Shown here one piece after another: positions 46,087 through 54,973 of a DNA stretch of 64,000 nt (the stretch's first letter is position 1; every line of letters begins with the position of its first letter). The notes below the pieces were generated by a model. It was given only the letters and a program-made list of their open reading frames with translations, was not told the DNA's origin and ran no database searches. The DNA is from Parvibaculum sp963975745 (lineage in GTDB: Bacteria; Pseudomonadota; Alphaproteobacteria; Parvibaculales; Parvibaculaceae). The translations under genes and the position numbers were made by a program. Where the stretch lies: NCBI RefSeq assembly GCF_963975745.1, contig NZ_CAXBIB010000005.1, positions 1-64,000 on the forward strand. The letters run 5' to 3'.

Positions 46087-46710
46087 ATGGCGTCAAAGAC
46101 CAAGGACCGGATCCTTGCCGCAAGCCTGCGTCTCTTCAATGAAAACGGCTACGATGCCGTCACGACGGCGCGCATTTCCGAAGAGGTCGGCATTTCGGAA
46201 GGCAACCTCTGGTATCACTTCCGCACCAAGCGCGATCTCGTGCGCGCGCACCAGTTGGCGCTGTTCGTGCTGATCGACAGTCGCCTCGCCATCCAGTCGA
46301 CACCCGAGACGGTGCTGGAGAGTTACGCGCTCTTCAATCGCATGGTCTTCGAGGAAGTCTGGACCTATCAGTTTCTCTATCGCGACCAGGCCGAATACGG
46401 CCGCACCTCGCCTGAACTCGAGGAACGCGTTCACCGCATCTATGAAATGACGACGACCATGCTGGTACGCTTCTTCCGCCAGATGATCGAAGCCGGCCAT
46501 CTTGACATGCCGGCCGACGAACTGATGGCGTTGGCCGACAATGTCTGGATGGTGATCCGCTACTGGCCGAGCTTCCTGCGCGAGACCCGCCGTGTCGTCA
46601 AGCTCGACAAGGCCGCGCTCAATGCCGGCATTCGTCATCACTTCGCACTCTTCGACACGCATCTGACGCCGGAAGCGCGGACCTTCTTCACCAGAAAGGC
46701 CTATGCCTGA
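46087..46710 (+). CDS. TetR/AcrR family regulator
   Basis: 207 residues. N-terminal HTH: KDRILAASLRLFNENGYDAV and TARISEEVGISEGNLWYHFRTKRDL, then a TetR_C-type helical domain (VFEEVWTYQFLYRDQAEYG). The ATG at 46087 is preferred because GAGGA lies at the right distance; an ATG at 46060 falls inside the Pho-box-like repeats and has no ribosome-binding site. Its last 10 bp overlap the end of the convergent thioesterase gene. Probably autoregulated through the upstream palindromes. Confidence 0.88.
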   Translation: MASKTKDRILAASLRLFNENGYDAVTTARISEEVGISEGNLWYHFRTKRDLVRAHQLALFVLIDSRLAIQSTPETVLESYALFNRMVFEEVWTYQFLYRDQAEYGRTSPELEERVHRIYEMTTTMLVRFFRQMIEAGHLDMPADELMALADNVWMVIRYWPSFLRETRRVVKLDKAALNAGIRHHFALFDTHLTPEARTFFTRKAYA

Positions 46711-47180
46711 GCATCCTTGCTTGCCGGCGCTTCCTTCTTCTTCAGCGTCACGAAAGTTGCGGTCGAGCTGGCGGTTGCGATCAGCTTGCCGTCTTCCGAT
46801 GTCAGCTCGCCCTCGATGAATCCGACCGACTTGCCGCGCTTGATGACGCGGCCGGTTCCGAGAATACGTCCTGGCCGCGCCGGTGTGAGCATCGAAACCT
46901 TGAGCTCCAGCGTCGGCGAAATCTGGCCCCATTCGAGATCGAGGCCAACGGCAAGACTCATCACATCGTCGAGCATCGCCGCAACCATGCCGCCCTGGAT
47001 GCCCCCCCACATGTTGCAGAGCTCCGGCCCGGCATTGAACGCCACATTCACCACGCGCGCTTCGCGATCGGCATCGAGAATCTCGAGACCGAGATAACGG
47101 CTGGCAGGCGCCATCCGCTTGAACACCGCCTGGATATTGGGCGGCCAGTCCCGCTTCACATCTGCCTTGGTCTCACTCAT
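46701..47180 (-). CDS. PaaI-family hotdog thioesterase
   Basis: 159 residues: NMWGGIQGGMVAAMLDDVMSLAV is the active-site helix, followed by TLELKVSMLTPARPGRIL and FIEGELTSEDGKLIATASST. It hydrolyses acyl-CoA type thioesters; the substrate is unknown. The ATG at 47180 lies inside the 3' end of the cyclic-nucleotide-binding gene, overlapping by 8 bp, so the two are translationally coupled. Confidence 0.85.
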   Translation of the reverse strand: MSETKADVKRDWPPNIQAVFKRMAPASRYLGLEILDADREARVVNVAFNAGPELCNMWGGIQGGMVAAMLDDVMSLAVGLDLEWGQISPTLELKVSMLTPARPGRILGTGRVIKRGKSVGFIEGELTSEDGKLIATASSTATFVTLKKKEAPASKDAQA

Positions 47181-47667
47181 CGAAGTTTCTGTCCTTCCTC
47201 GTCTCGTTCCGGATCTCATCAAGTCTGACGCCAAGCGCCACAAGCTCGTCACCAAGCGTCGAGAGCCGCGCGGCCAGCCGCGCGGCAACCGCCCCCGCGA
47301 GCTCGGGAAACTCGCCCATCAACCGCTGGAACATGTCGCGGCCGATCCGCAGCACCTGCAACGACGAAACGGCACGCACCGTCGTCAATCGCTGCTGCGG
47401 TTCGAACAAGGCCGTCTCGCCGACAAGGTCGCCGCTTTCAAGCCGAAGCGCCTGCGCCGCACCGTGGGCGTCGTACGCCAGCATGGCAGCTTCGCCATCG
47501 AGTATCAGAAGGGCGCAATCGGCCTCGTCGCCGGCCTCGAAAAGCGTGGCCCCGGGCGCATATTCGCGTCGCTCGCAGGTAAAGGCCATCACTTCGAGTC
47601 GCACCGCGTCGATGCCGGCGAAAAGGCCGGTACGCTTCAGCATGGCAATGGCGGGCTCGAGGCTCAT
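47173..47667 (-). CDS. cyclic nucleotide-binding domain protein
   Basis: 164 residues with a Crp-type cNMP-binding fold (YAPGATLFEAGDEADCALLILDG, ALRLESGDLVGETALFEPQQ, TTVRAVSSLQVLRIGRDMF) and a short helical tail, but no DNA-binding HTH. It may sense a nucleotide and act through protein contacts. The phosphate-binding cassette GETALF lacks the usual following Arg, so cAMP binding is doubtful. Coupled to the PaaI thioesterase, possibly as its regulatory partner (inference). Confidence 0.8.
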   Translation of the reverse strand: MSLEPAIAMLKRTGLFAGIDAVRLEVMAFTCERREYAPGATLFEAGDEADCALLILDGEAAMLAYDAHGAAQALRLESGDLVGETALFEPQQRLTTVRAVSSLQVLRIGRDMFQRLMGEFPELAGAVAARLAARLSTLGDELVALGVRLDEIRNETRKDRNFDE

Positions 47668-47766
47668 GGCAGGAGCATAATGGAGGCGGCGCCGCAATCC
47701 CAACCCCATTTGCGCTCGGCGCGCGGCACGGTTAAGAAGTCCCGACGCCGCAATGGAGCGCATGTC

Positions 47767-48228
47767 ATGGAACTGCCGATGCCGCAAATCGACTGGGACT
47801 GGCCCGACCCCTTCATCCATGAAGTGACCGTCGAGCCGCAACATATTGACGATTTTCAGCACACAAACAATGTCGTCTATCTGACCTGGATGGCAAAAGC
47901 GGCATGGGAGCATTCAAAGGCGCTCGGTCTCGACTTCGCAGCCTACAAGCGCCTCAATCGCGGCATGGTGGTCCGCCGCCATGAACTTGAGTATCTGGTT
48001 GCCAGCCACGCGGGCGAGCGCGTTCTCGTTGCCACCTGGATTACCGGAAATGACGGGCGGCTTCGCCTGCGTCGCCGTTTCCAGATGGTCAATGCCGAAA
48101 CGGGGAAGACCCTGCTCCGCGGCTTGTCGGATTTCGTCTGCATCGACATCGAGTCGGGACGCGCGACCCGCATGCCGCCGCAATTCATCGTCGCCTACCG
48201 GCCGACCGCCCGCGTCGAGGGCGACTAG
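47767..48228 (+). CDS. acyl-CoA thioesterase, 4HBT/YbgC-like
   Basis: 153 residues. HIDDFQHTNNVVYLTWMAKAAWEHSKALGL carries the hotdog catalytic region with the Asp/His typical of 4-hydroxybenzoyl-CoA thioesterase-like enzymes (D-x-x-x-H-x-N-N). The MVVRRHELEYLVAS strand and VATWI follow. Third hotdog thioesterase in the window. The ATG at 47767 follows GGAG. Its end overlaps the convergent SnoaL-like gene by 4 bp. Confidence 0.85.
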   Translation: MELPMPQIDWDWPDPFIHEVTVEPQHIDDFQHTNNVVYLTWMAKAAWEHSKALGLDFAAYKRLNRGMVVRRHELEYLVASHAGERVLVATWITGNDGRLRLRRRFQMVNAETGKTLLRGLSDFVCIDIESGRATRMPPQFIVAYRPTARVEGD

Positions 48229-48599
48229 GCCGAAAGTACGGCCGCCTGCGCCGGATCGAGATACTCCTCAAGCGAGGTGATGCGGCCGTCTTCGACAAGG
48301 CAGACCACGCAGGCCGGCATGGCAAAATCCGTCCCGTCGGCCAGCGTCCCGCGCACGACATGCTGCTGCATGAAGCCGCCCGGAATGGAAAGCCGCCGCG
48401 TCACCTCGTAACGCCGGCCCGGAAGCTTGCGGTCCATCCATCGCAGCACCTTGAGGTTCTCTTCGACCGTCTGCACGCGCCGGCTGAAATTGTGCCAGAT
48501 GCGTGCCTGCGGTGCATAAATGCGCGCAACCTCGTCGATATTCCCCGTTTCGACCGCATGGAAGAACCGTGCCGCCACATCGAACTTGTCGTCGTCCAT
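48225..48599 (-). CDS. SnoaL-like/NTF2-fold protein
   Basis: 124 residues: FDVAARFFHAVETGNIDEVARIYAPQARIWHNF opens an NTF2/SnoaL fold, and RYEVTRRLSIPGGFMQQHVVRGTL and DGRITSLEEYLDPAQ complete it. Such proteins range from polyketide cyclases to ketosteroid isomerases and small binding proteins; no specific activity can be assigned. The ATG at 48599 is preferred by alignment to the fold. Confidence 0.78.
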   Translation of the reverse strand: MDDDKFDVAARFFHAVETGNIDEVARIYAPQARIWHNFSRRVQTVEENLKVLRWMDRKLPGRRYEVTRRLSIPGGFMQQHVVRGTLADGTDFAMPACVVCLVEDGRITSLEEYLDPAQAAVLSA

Positions 48600-48623
48600 G
48601 CCCGCCCTCTCACCATTCATGCA

Positions 48624-49310
48624 TCACGGCACCAGCCGGTAGCCGCCGGTTTCCGTCACCAGAATTTCGGCATTCGATGGATCCTTTTCGATCTTCTGCC
48701 GCAAGCGATAGATATGCGTCTCAAGCGTATGCGTGGTAACACCGGAATTGTATCCCCAGACTTCGGCCAGCAGCACATCGCGTCCGACGACCTTGGCACC
48801 GGCCCGGTAGAGATATTTGAGTATGGCGGTTTCCTTTTCGGTCAACCGGACCTTCTTTTCCTGTTCGTCGACCAGCAGCTTGGCGCTGGGACGGAAGGAG
48901 TAGGGGCCGATCTTGAAGACGGCATCCTCGCTCTGTTCATGGCTGCGCAGATGCGCCCGGATGCGCGCCAGCAGGACACCGAAGCGGAACGGCTTGGTGA
49001 CATAGTCGTTGGCGCCGGCATCGAGACCGAGGATCGTGTCGGAGTCAGTATCCGCTCCGGTCAGCATGATGATCGGCGCCTTGACGCCTGCCTTGCGCAT
49101 CAGCCGGCAGAGCTCGCGGCCATCCATGTCGGGCAACCCGACATCGAGCAGCACCAGATCGACATGGTCCGCGCGAATGCGATCAAGCCCCGCGGACGCG
49201 GTGGGCGCCATGATGCAGGAAAACTCTTCATGGAGATCAAGTTGCTCGACCAGCGCCGTGCGCAGCGCATCGTCGTCGTCGACTACGAGAATCTTCTTTG
49301 TCGTGCTCAT
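48624..49310 (-). CDS. cenR: OmpR-family response regulator, CenR-like
   Basis: 228 residues: receiver domain with ILVVDDDDALRTAL, phosphoacceptor Asp in LVLLDVGLPDMDGRELCRLM and the K of NDYVTKPFRFG, then a winged-helix Trans_reg_C domain (RLTEKETAILKYLYRAG, SGVTTHTLETHIYRLRQKIE). The sequence is very like Caulobacter CenR, an essential envelope regulator, as I recall it. No histidine kinase gene is beside it. It begins 7 bp after the TPR-sulfotransferase gene on the same strand, so is likely expressed with it, with possible internal promoter. Confidence 0.8.
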   Translation of the reverse strand: MSTTKKILVVDDDDALRTALVEQLDLHEEFSCIMAPTASAGLDRIRADHVDLVLLDVGLPDMDGRELCRLMRKAGVKAPIIMLTGADTDSDTILGLDAGANDYVTKPFRFGVLLARIRAHLRSHEQSEDAVFKIGPYSFRPSAKLLVDEQEKKVRLTEKETAILKYLYRAGAKVVGRDVLLAEVWGYNSGVTTHTLETHIYRLRQKIEKDPSNAEILVTETGGYRLVP

Positions 49311-49317
49311 GGTTCCA

Positions 49318-51249
49318 TCAGACGGGATAGCCGAAGCGCTTGATATGTGCCTCGAGCAAAGGCATGACGGGTTGCATATGCTTTTCATATCGCCGCCAGC
49401 GGTCGGCCGCAGTTGAATAGATAGGCTGCGTCACTTGCGAATAGGAGGGCGTCCGGATCGTACCACGCGCCAAGGCATGCGTGGCCGGATCGCTGACTGC
49501 CTCATGCCATGGTAACTCGAGAAATTCGAGCGCAGATCCGACTTCGCCGCGCAGATCGGCGATGAGACGTTCATAACGCACCTCATGCACATTCAGCGGC
49601 AGCAGCGCCCGATACTTTACCCAGAGCGTCATGACTTGGTCATAAAACCGGGCCGAACCGTCAAGCGTCAAGAAGTTGACCATGGCTCCATTCGGCACGA
49701 AGTCCTGCATGAAACAGGAAAGAACACAATCCGCCGGATGGCGTAGCGCAAACAGGATGCGCGCTTCTGGGAATACACGATGGATCAAGCCTGCATGAAT
49801 CATATCTAGCGGCATTTTATTGACGACCGTCTTGCCTTCCAAGTCGGCGCCTTCCTTGCGCAGAGACGCCCAGTAAACCTGACGCGCCCTTTCGCGTTCC
49901 TCCTCATTCATTGTGGCAAGGGAGCGCGGATAGTCATCGAGCGACAAACGGACCGAACGGAGAAGTGGTAGTTCTTCAAACACTTGTACATCGGGATGCG
50001 CGTCGAGAATTTGATCAAGCAGCGTTGTCCCCGACCTTGGAAAGCCAACCAGAAAAACCGGTGCCGCCTTGTGGCATGGTTCAATGTTTCGTGGCGCCAA
50101 TGTGCGCCATGACTTTATAGAATCTGCAGTAGTGATATCGATTAAGGTACCAACATCCCTCATAAATTTACCGAGATCCCTTTTCTCAAGCATCGACAAC
50201 TCGGAGGTTTTCTCATTTTGAAGTCGAAAGTAGTTAAAAGCGGCGGGTAGATCGCCCAGCGCGTCGCAGAGCTGTGCCAACTCGGAGTAGAACAACCGGG
50301 CATCGCCCGGCGCCATGCTTGAAAATTCGAGCGATTCGAGCTGTTGCCGCAACTGAGCCAGAACGTCTTTTTTTCCCTTGTACATCCGGCGCTTTGCTTT
50401 GGTCAGCATATGAAAGGCCGACAAATTCATAGGTTCGATTTCAAGCGCCCGCTCTGCAATGGAAATGGCTTGGTCGAGATTTGAAAGCATCTCATGCGTC
50501 GATGCTAGAAAAACAAGAATTGCCACGGGCGCGGGACTTAGTTTTTCCAGCGCCGTCTCGCAATATTTGATCGCTGTCTTGTACTGACCCCGATTTGCCG
50601 CTGTCTCAGCCGCTCTCAGATATGGTGCGGGTTCATCTCCGCGCAATTCTATCAGTTTGTCAAAATCCACAGCAGCTTCGGTCAGTGCCGAATTGGATTT
50701 GTAGAGAATGCCGCGCTGAAGATAGACTTCTGCGTAATTAGGATCGACCGCCAACGCCTGCGCATAAGTGATCAGGGCCTCGTCGGTCTTGCCCTGATCG
50801 CGCTGCGCATTGCCGAGATTGACCCAGACATTCACATGATGGGGCATCATCGCGGCCGCCGCCGCGATCAGCTTCTCGGCATTCGCGGCATCGCCCTTGC
50901 CAAGCGCGACCAGGCCGAGGAGATGAAGCGCATCGGGATTCTTCGGATCGACCTTCAGCACATGTGCCGCCGCACGACCCGCATGATCGAGGCGGCCGGC
51001 CGCGAGATGTGCGCCACCCAGTTGCAGAAGCCGCACGAGGTCCTCCGCCGCCGGCTGTCCGCCGGGCCGGGAACCTGCGGCACCGGGCCGGAATCCGCCC
51101 GCCTGTCCGCCCCCTGGAATCCCGACGGTCGGCGCCCCCCCGCCAAAGGCCGCGCGCGGCAATCCGACCGTCGGCCGCGAACCGCCCTGCGGCGCGAATG
51201 TAGGGGTCTTGCTCGGCCCGGAAAAGGGGGGCTTTTTCGTCATACGCAT
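49318..51249 (-). CDS. TPR-sulfotransferase fusion protein
   Basis: About 643 residues. A glycine/proline-rich disordered N-terminus (about 1-65) repeats the motif PTVG. TPR units (about 70-310) include NVWVNLGNAQRDQGKTDEAL and AEVYLQRGILYKSNSALTEA. The C-terminal sulfotransferase domain has the PAPS loop FLVGFPRSGTTLLDQIL and ALRHPADCVLSCFMQDF. Such fusions may sulfate glycans or proteins; the substrate is unknown. Two ATGs (51249, 51243) serve as start. The central part (about 50.1-50.7 kb) looks lower in GC than the ends. Confidence 0.85.
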   Translation of the reverse strand: MRMTKKPPFSGPSKTPTFAPQGGSRPTVGLPRAAFGGGAPTVGIPGGGQAGGFRPGAAGSRPGGQPAAEDLVRLLQLGGAHLAAGRLDHAGRAAAHVLKVDPKNPDALHLLGLVALGKGDAANAEKLIAAAAAMMPHHVNVWVNLGNAQRDQGKTDEALITYAQALAVDPNYAEVYLQRGILYKSNSALTEAAVDFDKLIELRGDEPAPYLRAAETAANRGQYKTAIKYCETALEKLSPAPVAILVFLASTHEMLSNLDQAISIAERALEIEPMNLSAFHMLTKAKRRMYKGKKDVLAQLRQQLESLEFSSMAPGDARLFYSELAQLCDALGDLPAAFNYFRLQNEKTSELSMLEKRDLGKFMRDVGTLIDITTADSIKSWRTLAPRNIEPCHKAAPVFLVGFPRSGTTLLDQILDAHPDVQVFEELPLLRSVRLSLDDYPRSLATMNEEERERARQVYWASLRKEGADLEGKTVVNKMPLDMIHAGLIHRVFPEARILFALRHPADCVLSCFMQDFVPNGAMVNFLTLDGSARFYDQVMTLWVKYRALLPLNVHEVRYERLIADLRGEVGSALEFLELPWHEAVSDPATHALARGTIRTPSYSQVTQPIYSTAADRWRRYEKHMQPVMPLLEAHIKRFGYPV

Positions 51250-51448
51250 CGTCCCGAAACAGCTTGCGCCCACGACCGGGGCGCGCGGGCCGGAGTTTGC
51301 CATAGCTCGGCGCGGTAACCAATGCGCGCGCCGCCGCCGGCCCGGCAAATCTTGCCGGTCGCGCGGCGCGCACAGCGTCCGGTCAGGCTTTGGAAACGGC
51401 ACCTTTCCGCGCTTTTCATTCTGGCCCGTCATTTGCGTCGGGAACGCC

Positions 51449-52177
51449 ATGACAGACGCCCTCACCCACCATGTGCCGCCCACCGCCGGCAAGCACAACA
51501 TGGCCACCGCCGCTTTTGCCGAGCTGCGCGCGGCACGGCGCGAAGGGCACACGCCGGAAGGCGAGGGATTGAGCTTCAACGACCTTATCGACACGCTGAA
51601 CCCGCTTCAGCACATTCCGGTCATTTCCGAAATCTATCGGGGCCTGACCGGCGACAGGATCAGCCCACAGGCCCGGATTGCGGGTGGCACGCTTTATGGC
51701 GGACCGATCGGCCTGGCCGCAACGCTTGCCAGCATGGCAATTGCCGGCGGCAACGGCGAGCGAGGCGTCGGCGATCGCCTCTATGCGTCTCTTTTCACGC
51801 CGGAAGACGCGGCAAGCGACACAGCGCTCCGCACCGTCAGTACCGATGATGGCGCCGGCGCGGCTGTGCTGGCGGCGGCGCGCGCCAATGCAAAGGCCGA
51901 GGAGACGGCTTCGATCGTCGCCGAAAACCCCGCACCGGCTTCGGTTGCCGCAGCGGCGGGCATGCCGCAACTGAGCCCGGAGGCCTTCGCCGCTCTGATC
52001 GGCTCGTTCGACGATCCCGCGCCCATCGAAAAGGGCCTGAGCAGCATCGCGCCGCAGATGAGCCTCGACATGGAGGGTCCGGTCGACGACGAAGAGCCTG
52101 CGGCCACACCTGCCGATATTCTGAGCGCCATGAACCAGGCACTCGACAAGTATCAGGCGCTGAAGCACGCACCTTGA
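51449..52177 (+). CDS. conserved hypothetical protein with NPLQHIP motif
   Basis: 242 residues. A conserved-looking N-terminal block, LSFNDLIDTLNPLQHIPVIS, leads into EIYRGLTGDRISPQARIAGG, a glycine-rich ARIAGGTLYGGPIGLAATLA segment, and then an Ala-rich disordered tail ending PADILSAMNQALDKYQALKH. I recall the NPLQHIP-x-VS-xx-YR pattern in other alphaproteobacterial hypotheticals. The GGTLYGGPIGLAATLASMAI stretch could associate with membrane. Function unknown. The ATG at 51449 is the first after the divergent TPR-sulfotransferase start. Confidence 0.7.
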   Translation: MTDALTHHVPPTAGKHNMATAAFAELRAARREGHTPEGEGLSFNDLIDTLNPLQHIPVISEIYRGLTGDRISPQARIAGGTLYGGPIGLAATLASMAIAGGNGERGVGDRLYASLFTPEDAASDTALRTVSTDDGAGAAVLAAARANAKAEETASIVAENPAPASVAAAAGMPQLSPEAFAALIGSFDDPAPIEKGLSSIAPQMSLDMEGPVDDEEPAATPADILSAMNQALDKYQALKHAP

Positions 52178-52222
52178 ACCGGGCTGGTCAGCGGCGCGGT
52201 CGCCGCCTAACCTGATCCGGTA

Positions 52223-52759
52223 ATGACCCGATCCGCAGATATCGAAGTCACAGCAAATCCGGGCGAAACACGCGGCCGCCTGATTTTCGGCGCGTGGGAT
52301 TTTCCCTGTGCGCTGGGGCGCAGCGGATTGCGTGACGACAAGCGCGAGGGCGACGGCGCCACGCCGATCGGTCTTTTTCCGCTTCGGCAGCTGTGGTACC
52401 GGCCCGACCGCTTGTCCCCGCCGGCCACGGGCCTGCCGATCCGTCCGATTGCGCAAGGTGACGGCTGGTGCGATGCGCCGGGCGATCCGGCCTACAACCG
52501 TCCGGTGCGCCTGCCCTATCCGGCAAGCGCCGAAACGATGTGGCGCGAAGACTCTCTCTACGATCTCCTCGTCGTGCTCGGCCACAATGACGACCCGCCG
52601 CGTCCGGGTGCCGGCAGCGCGATCTTCTTTCATATCGCCAACGAGAAGAACGGCGTCCTGCAACCGACGGAAGGCTGCGTTGCGTTGCGGCTTGCCGACA
52701 TGCTGAAAGTTCTGTCGCGCTGTACACCGCAGACGAAAATGCGGATCGGTGTGCCTTAG
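52223..52759 (+). CDS. L,D-transpeptidase (YkuD) family protein
   Basis: 178 residues with the YkuD catalytic pattern HIANEKNGVLQPTEGCVAL (His-xn-GC, nucleophile Cys) and an N-terminal RLIFGAWDFPCALGRSG plus DGATPIG strand typical of the fold. These enzymes crosslink peptidoglycan, but no signal peptide is visible, so the cellular location is uncertain. Its end overlaps the convergent YggS gene by 4 bp. Confidence 0.87.
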   Translation: MTRSADIEVTANPGETRGRLIFGAWDFPCALGRSGLRDDKREGDGATPIGLFPLRQLWYRPDRLSPPATGLPIRPIAQGDGWCDAPGDPAYNRPVRLPYPASAETMWREDSLYDLLVVLGHNDDPPRPGAGSAIFFHIANEKNGVLQPTEGCVALRLADMLKVLSRCTPQTKMRIGVP

Positions 52760-53442
52760 GTGCGCGCACCGAACAGGGCGCTGCCGACACGCACATGCGT
52801 TGCACCCAGCGCAATCGCCTTCTCGAAATCGCCACTCATCCCCATCGACAGGTTTGCGAGGCCATTCTCCCGTGCGAGCTTTCCAAGCAGCGCGAAATGA
52901 AGCGCCGGCTCTTCGTCAAGCGGCGGTATGCACATCAAACCATCAATGACGAGCTGCCATTCATTCCGGCACCGGGCAAGAAACGACGCGACCTCGGCCG
53001 GCTTGATGCCGGCCTTCTGCGGCTCTTCGCCGGTATTCACCTGAACGAAAAGACGGGGCAGCCGCACACCGCGCTCACGCACCTTGACCAGCGCCAGCGC
53101 GAGCTTCTCCCGGTCGAGCGTATGCATGACATCGAACAGCGCCAGCGCATCCTCGAGCTTGTTGCTTTGCAACGGCCCGATCAGATGGAGTTCGATATCG
53201 GCAAACCGTTCCTTTAGCATGGGCCATTTGGCGGCCGCCTCCTGAACACGGTTCTCGCCGAAGACACGCTGGCCGGCCTCGACAAGCGGCAATATGGCCG
53301 CTTGGTCGAACGTCTTCGACACCGCAACCAGCGTTACTTCTTGCGGCGCGCGCCCGGCCTCACGCGCCGCCTCGGCGATCCGCGAACGAATATCGGCAAG
53401 GCGGGCGGCAGGCGTGGTGGCGTCGGAGGCGATCGTTGTCAT
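52756..53442 (-). CDS. YggS-family PLP homeostasis protein
   Basis: 228 residues of fold-type III PLP-binding protein: LVAVSKTFDQAAILPLVEAG with the PLP Lys, FGENRVQEAAAKW, ELHLIGPLQSNKL, FVQVNTGEEPQKAGI and LSMGMSGDFEKAIALGATHVRVG. YggS/PLPBP buffers pyridoxal phosphate in the cytoplasm; no enzymatic activity is known. The ATG at 53442 is chosen because conservation starts just after it. Divergent from the ThiE-like gene. Confidence 0.94.
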   Translation of the reverse strand: MTTIASDATTPAARLADIRSRIAEAAREAGRAPQEVTLVAVSKTFDQAAILPLVEAGQRVFGENRVQEAAAKWPMLKERFADIELHLIGPLQSNKLEDALALFDVMHTLDREKLALALVKVRERGVRLPRLFVQVNTGEEPQKAGIKPAEVASFLARCRNEWQLVIDGLMCIPPLDEEPALHFALLGKLARENGLANLSMGMSGDFEKAIALGATHVRVGSALFGART

Positions 53443-53474
53443 AGTCTCAGGCCTGCGCGTCGGAAAGGCAGCGG

Positions 53475-54122
53475 ATGGGAGCGAAGCTAGTGGCAGGCAG
53501 CGCCAACGGCAAGGGGAGCGGAGCAGCGAAGGCGCGCGCGATGCGGGATGCCGCACGGCGGTTATCGGGCCGGAGGAACGGCATCGTGTTGATCGGCATG
53601 ACCGACGCTTCGCGTCTGCCAGATCCGGACAGGGCACTCGACGCCCTGCCGGAGGGATCGGCCTTGATCTGGCGCGCTTATGGCGCGGAGCCAACGGCCA
53701 CGAATCTGCGCAGGCTCGCCGCACGCGCCCGGGCAAGAAATTGTCTGTTGCTGATCGCAGGTGAGCCGGCATGCGCACTTCGGTTGGATGCCGTCGGACG
53801 GCATCTGCCGGAGCGCCAGCTCGGCCGCTCTCGCCGGAGCGTTCACGTGGCCGTTACAGCGGCTGCGCATTCCGAAATAGCCATCCGCCGGGCGGCCCGG
53901 ATTGGCGTCGATGCCGTTCTGATCTCGCCGGTTCTGCCGACACTGAGCCATCGAGGGGCAAGACCGCTCGGTCCGGTGCGGCTCGCCCGCCTTGCCCGGC
54001 TTGCTCATGCCCTTGGACTTGCCTGCTACGCGCTGGGCGGCATCACCGACACGCGCGATGTCCGCCGCCTTTCCGGCACGGGCATAGACGGCGTGGCGGG
54101 GATCGGCTTTCTGCTCGACTGA
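53475..54122 (+). CDS. thiamine phosphate synthase (ThiE/TenI) family protein
   Basis: 215 residues of a TIM-barrel ThiE/TenI fold: NCLLLIAGEPACALRLDAVG, HLPERQLGRSRRSVHVAVTA, GVDAVLISPVLPTLSHRGA, and CYALGGITDTRDVRRLSGTG. The first barrel strand and the pyrimidine-binding residues of true ThiE are poorly preserved, so it may be a divergent TenI-like member rather than the thiamine enzyme. It ends 3 bp before the first sulfotransferase stop, convergent. Confidence 0.78.
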   Translation: MGAKLVAGSANGKGSGAAKARAMRDAARRLSGRRNGIVLIGMTDASRLPDPDRALDALPEGSALIWRAYGAEPTATNLRRLAARARARNCLLLIAGEPACALRLDAVGRHLPERQLGRSRRSVHVAVTAAAHSEIAIRRAARIGVDAVLISPVLPTLSHRGARPLGPVRLARLARLAHALGLACYALGGITDTRDVRRLSGTGIDGVAGIGFLLD

Positions 54123-54125
54123 CCG

Positions 54126-54965
54126 TCAGGCGTAGTCCACCGGGATATAGCCGAAGCGTTGCATCTGGACACGATGACCGGCAACGATACGCTTGACTTG
54201 TTCGGACGTCAGCGCATCGCGCCACTGCTCGGCGCGGCCCTCACGAAAGAACGCCGGCGCCGCATCAGGACGTTCGAGAAAACCGCGTTCCTCTTCCTGT
54301 TTCTTCAATGCCGCAAACGATGAATGCGCAATGGCGCGCTGCAGCCGTTCGCCGGAAACCCGCAATCCGAGAAACGAGGCAACGGTTCCGAAATTCCTGA
54401 CCGGATCGGCGGCGAGATCCTCGTAGCGCAGGACAAGCAGTTGAGGATTCGGCTGCGCCGTCCAGCTGCGAACATGTCCGGACCAGTCCGTATAGATCTC
54501 GGGAACATTGGTCGCGGAAAGCAGCGTACCCGCGCTTGAACGCCCCATCATCGCAATGGTCTCGTCGATCGAGAGGTTGAAGTGGTGATGCGCGGAAACG
54601 ACAACGTCGAGCGGGTTGCGCAGCACATAAATTGCTCCGGCCGTCACTGCCATGTTGTGCAACGGCGTGCCCGCCCAGGATCCGAGATGGTTGTGTGTTT
54701 TCACGAAAACGGAATCGGCGAAAGCCCGGGTCATGTCGGACTGCCCGGCCGGACGCAACCGCGCCAACTCGGCAGCGCTCAACGTTTCGAGCGGCGCCGT
54801 CGCATGGGGTTCGTACCACCGGCGCAGGGATTCGCCGAGGCAGAAATTGGCGAGCTTGTTGATGTCAGCCGGCTCGGGAGCGTCGATCAGCAGATTGCAC
54901 AGAAAACTCCGCAACCAGGTGTTGCCCGATTTGGGATAGGAGGCGAGCCAGATCAATGCACCCAT
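54126..54965 (-). CDS. sulfotransferase-fold protein, tandem copy 1
   Basis: 279 residues. PAPS 5'-phosphosulfate loop ASYPKSGNTWLRSFL at the N-terminus, PAPS 3'-phosphate region YVLRNPLDVVVSAHHHFN, LVLRYEDLAADPVRNFG and a C-terminal FFREGRAEQWRDALTSEQV in the place of the RKGxxGxWK motif. Together with the next two genes it forms a minus-strand triple of paralogues; the gap to the middle copy is 8 bp, so they are an operon. The acceptor is unknown. Confidence 0.88.
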   Translation of the reverse strand: MGALIWLASYPKSGNTWLRSFLCNLLIDAPEPADINKLANFCLGESLRRWYEPHATAPLETLSAAELARLRPAGQSDMTRAFADSVFVKTHNHLGSWAGTPLHNMAVTAGAIYVLRNPLDVVVSAHHHFNLSIDETIAMMGRSSAGTLLSATNVPEIYTDWSGHVRSWTAQPNPQLLVLRYEDLAADPVRNFGTVASFLGLRVSGERLQRAIAHSSFAALKKQEEERGFLERPDAAPAFFREGRAEQWRDALTSEQVKRIVAGHRVQMQRFGYIPVDYA

Positions 54966-54973
54966 GTCATGAC

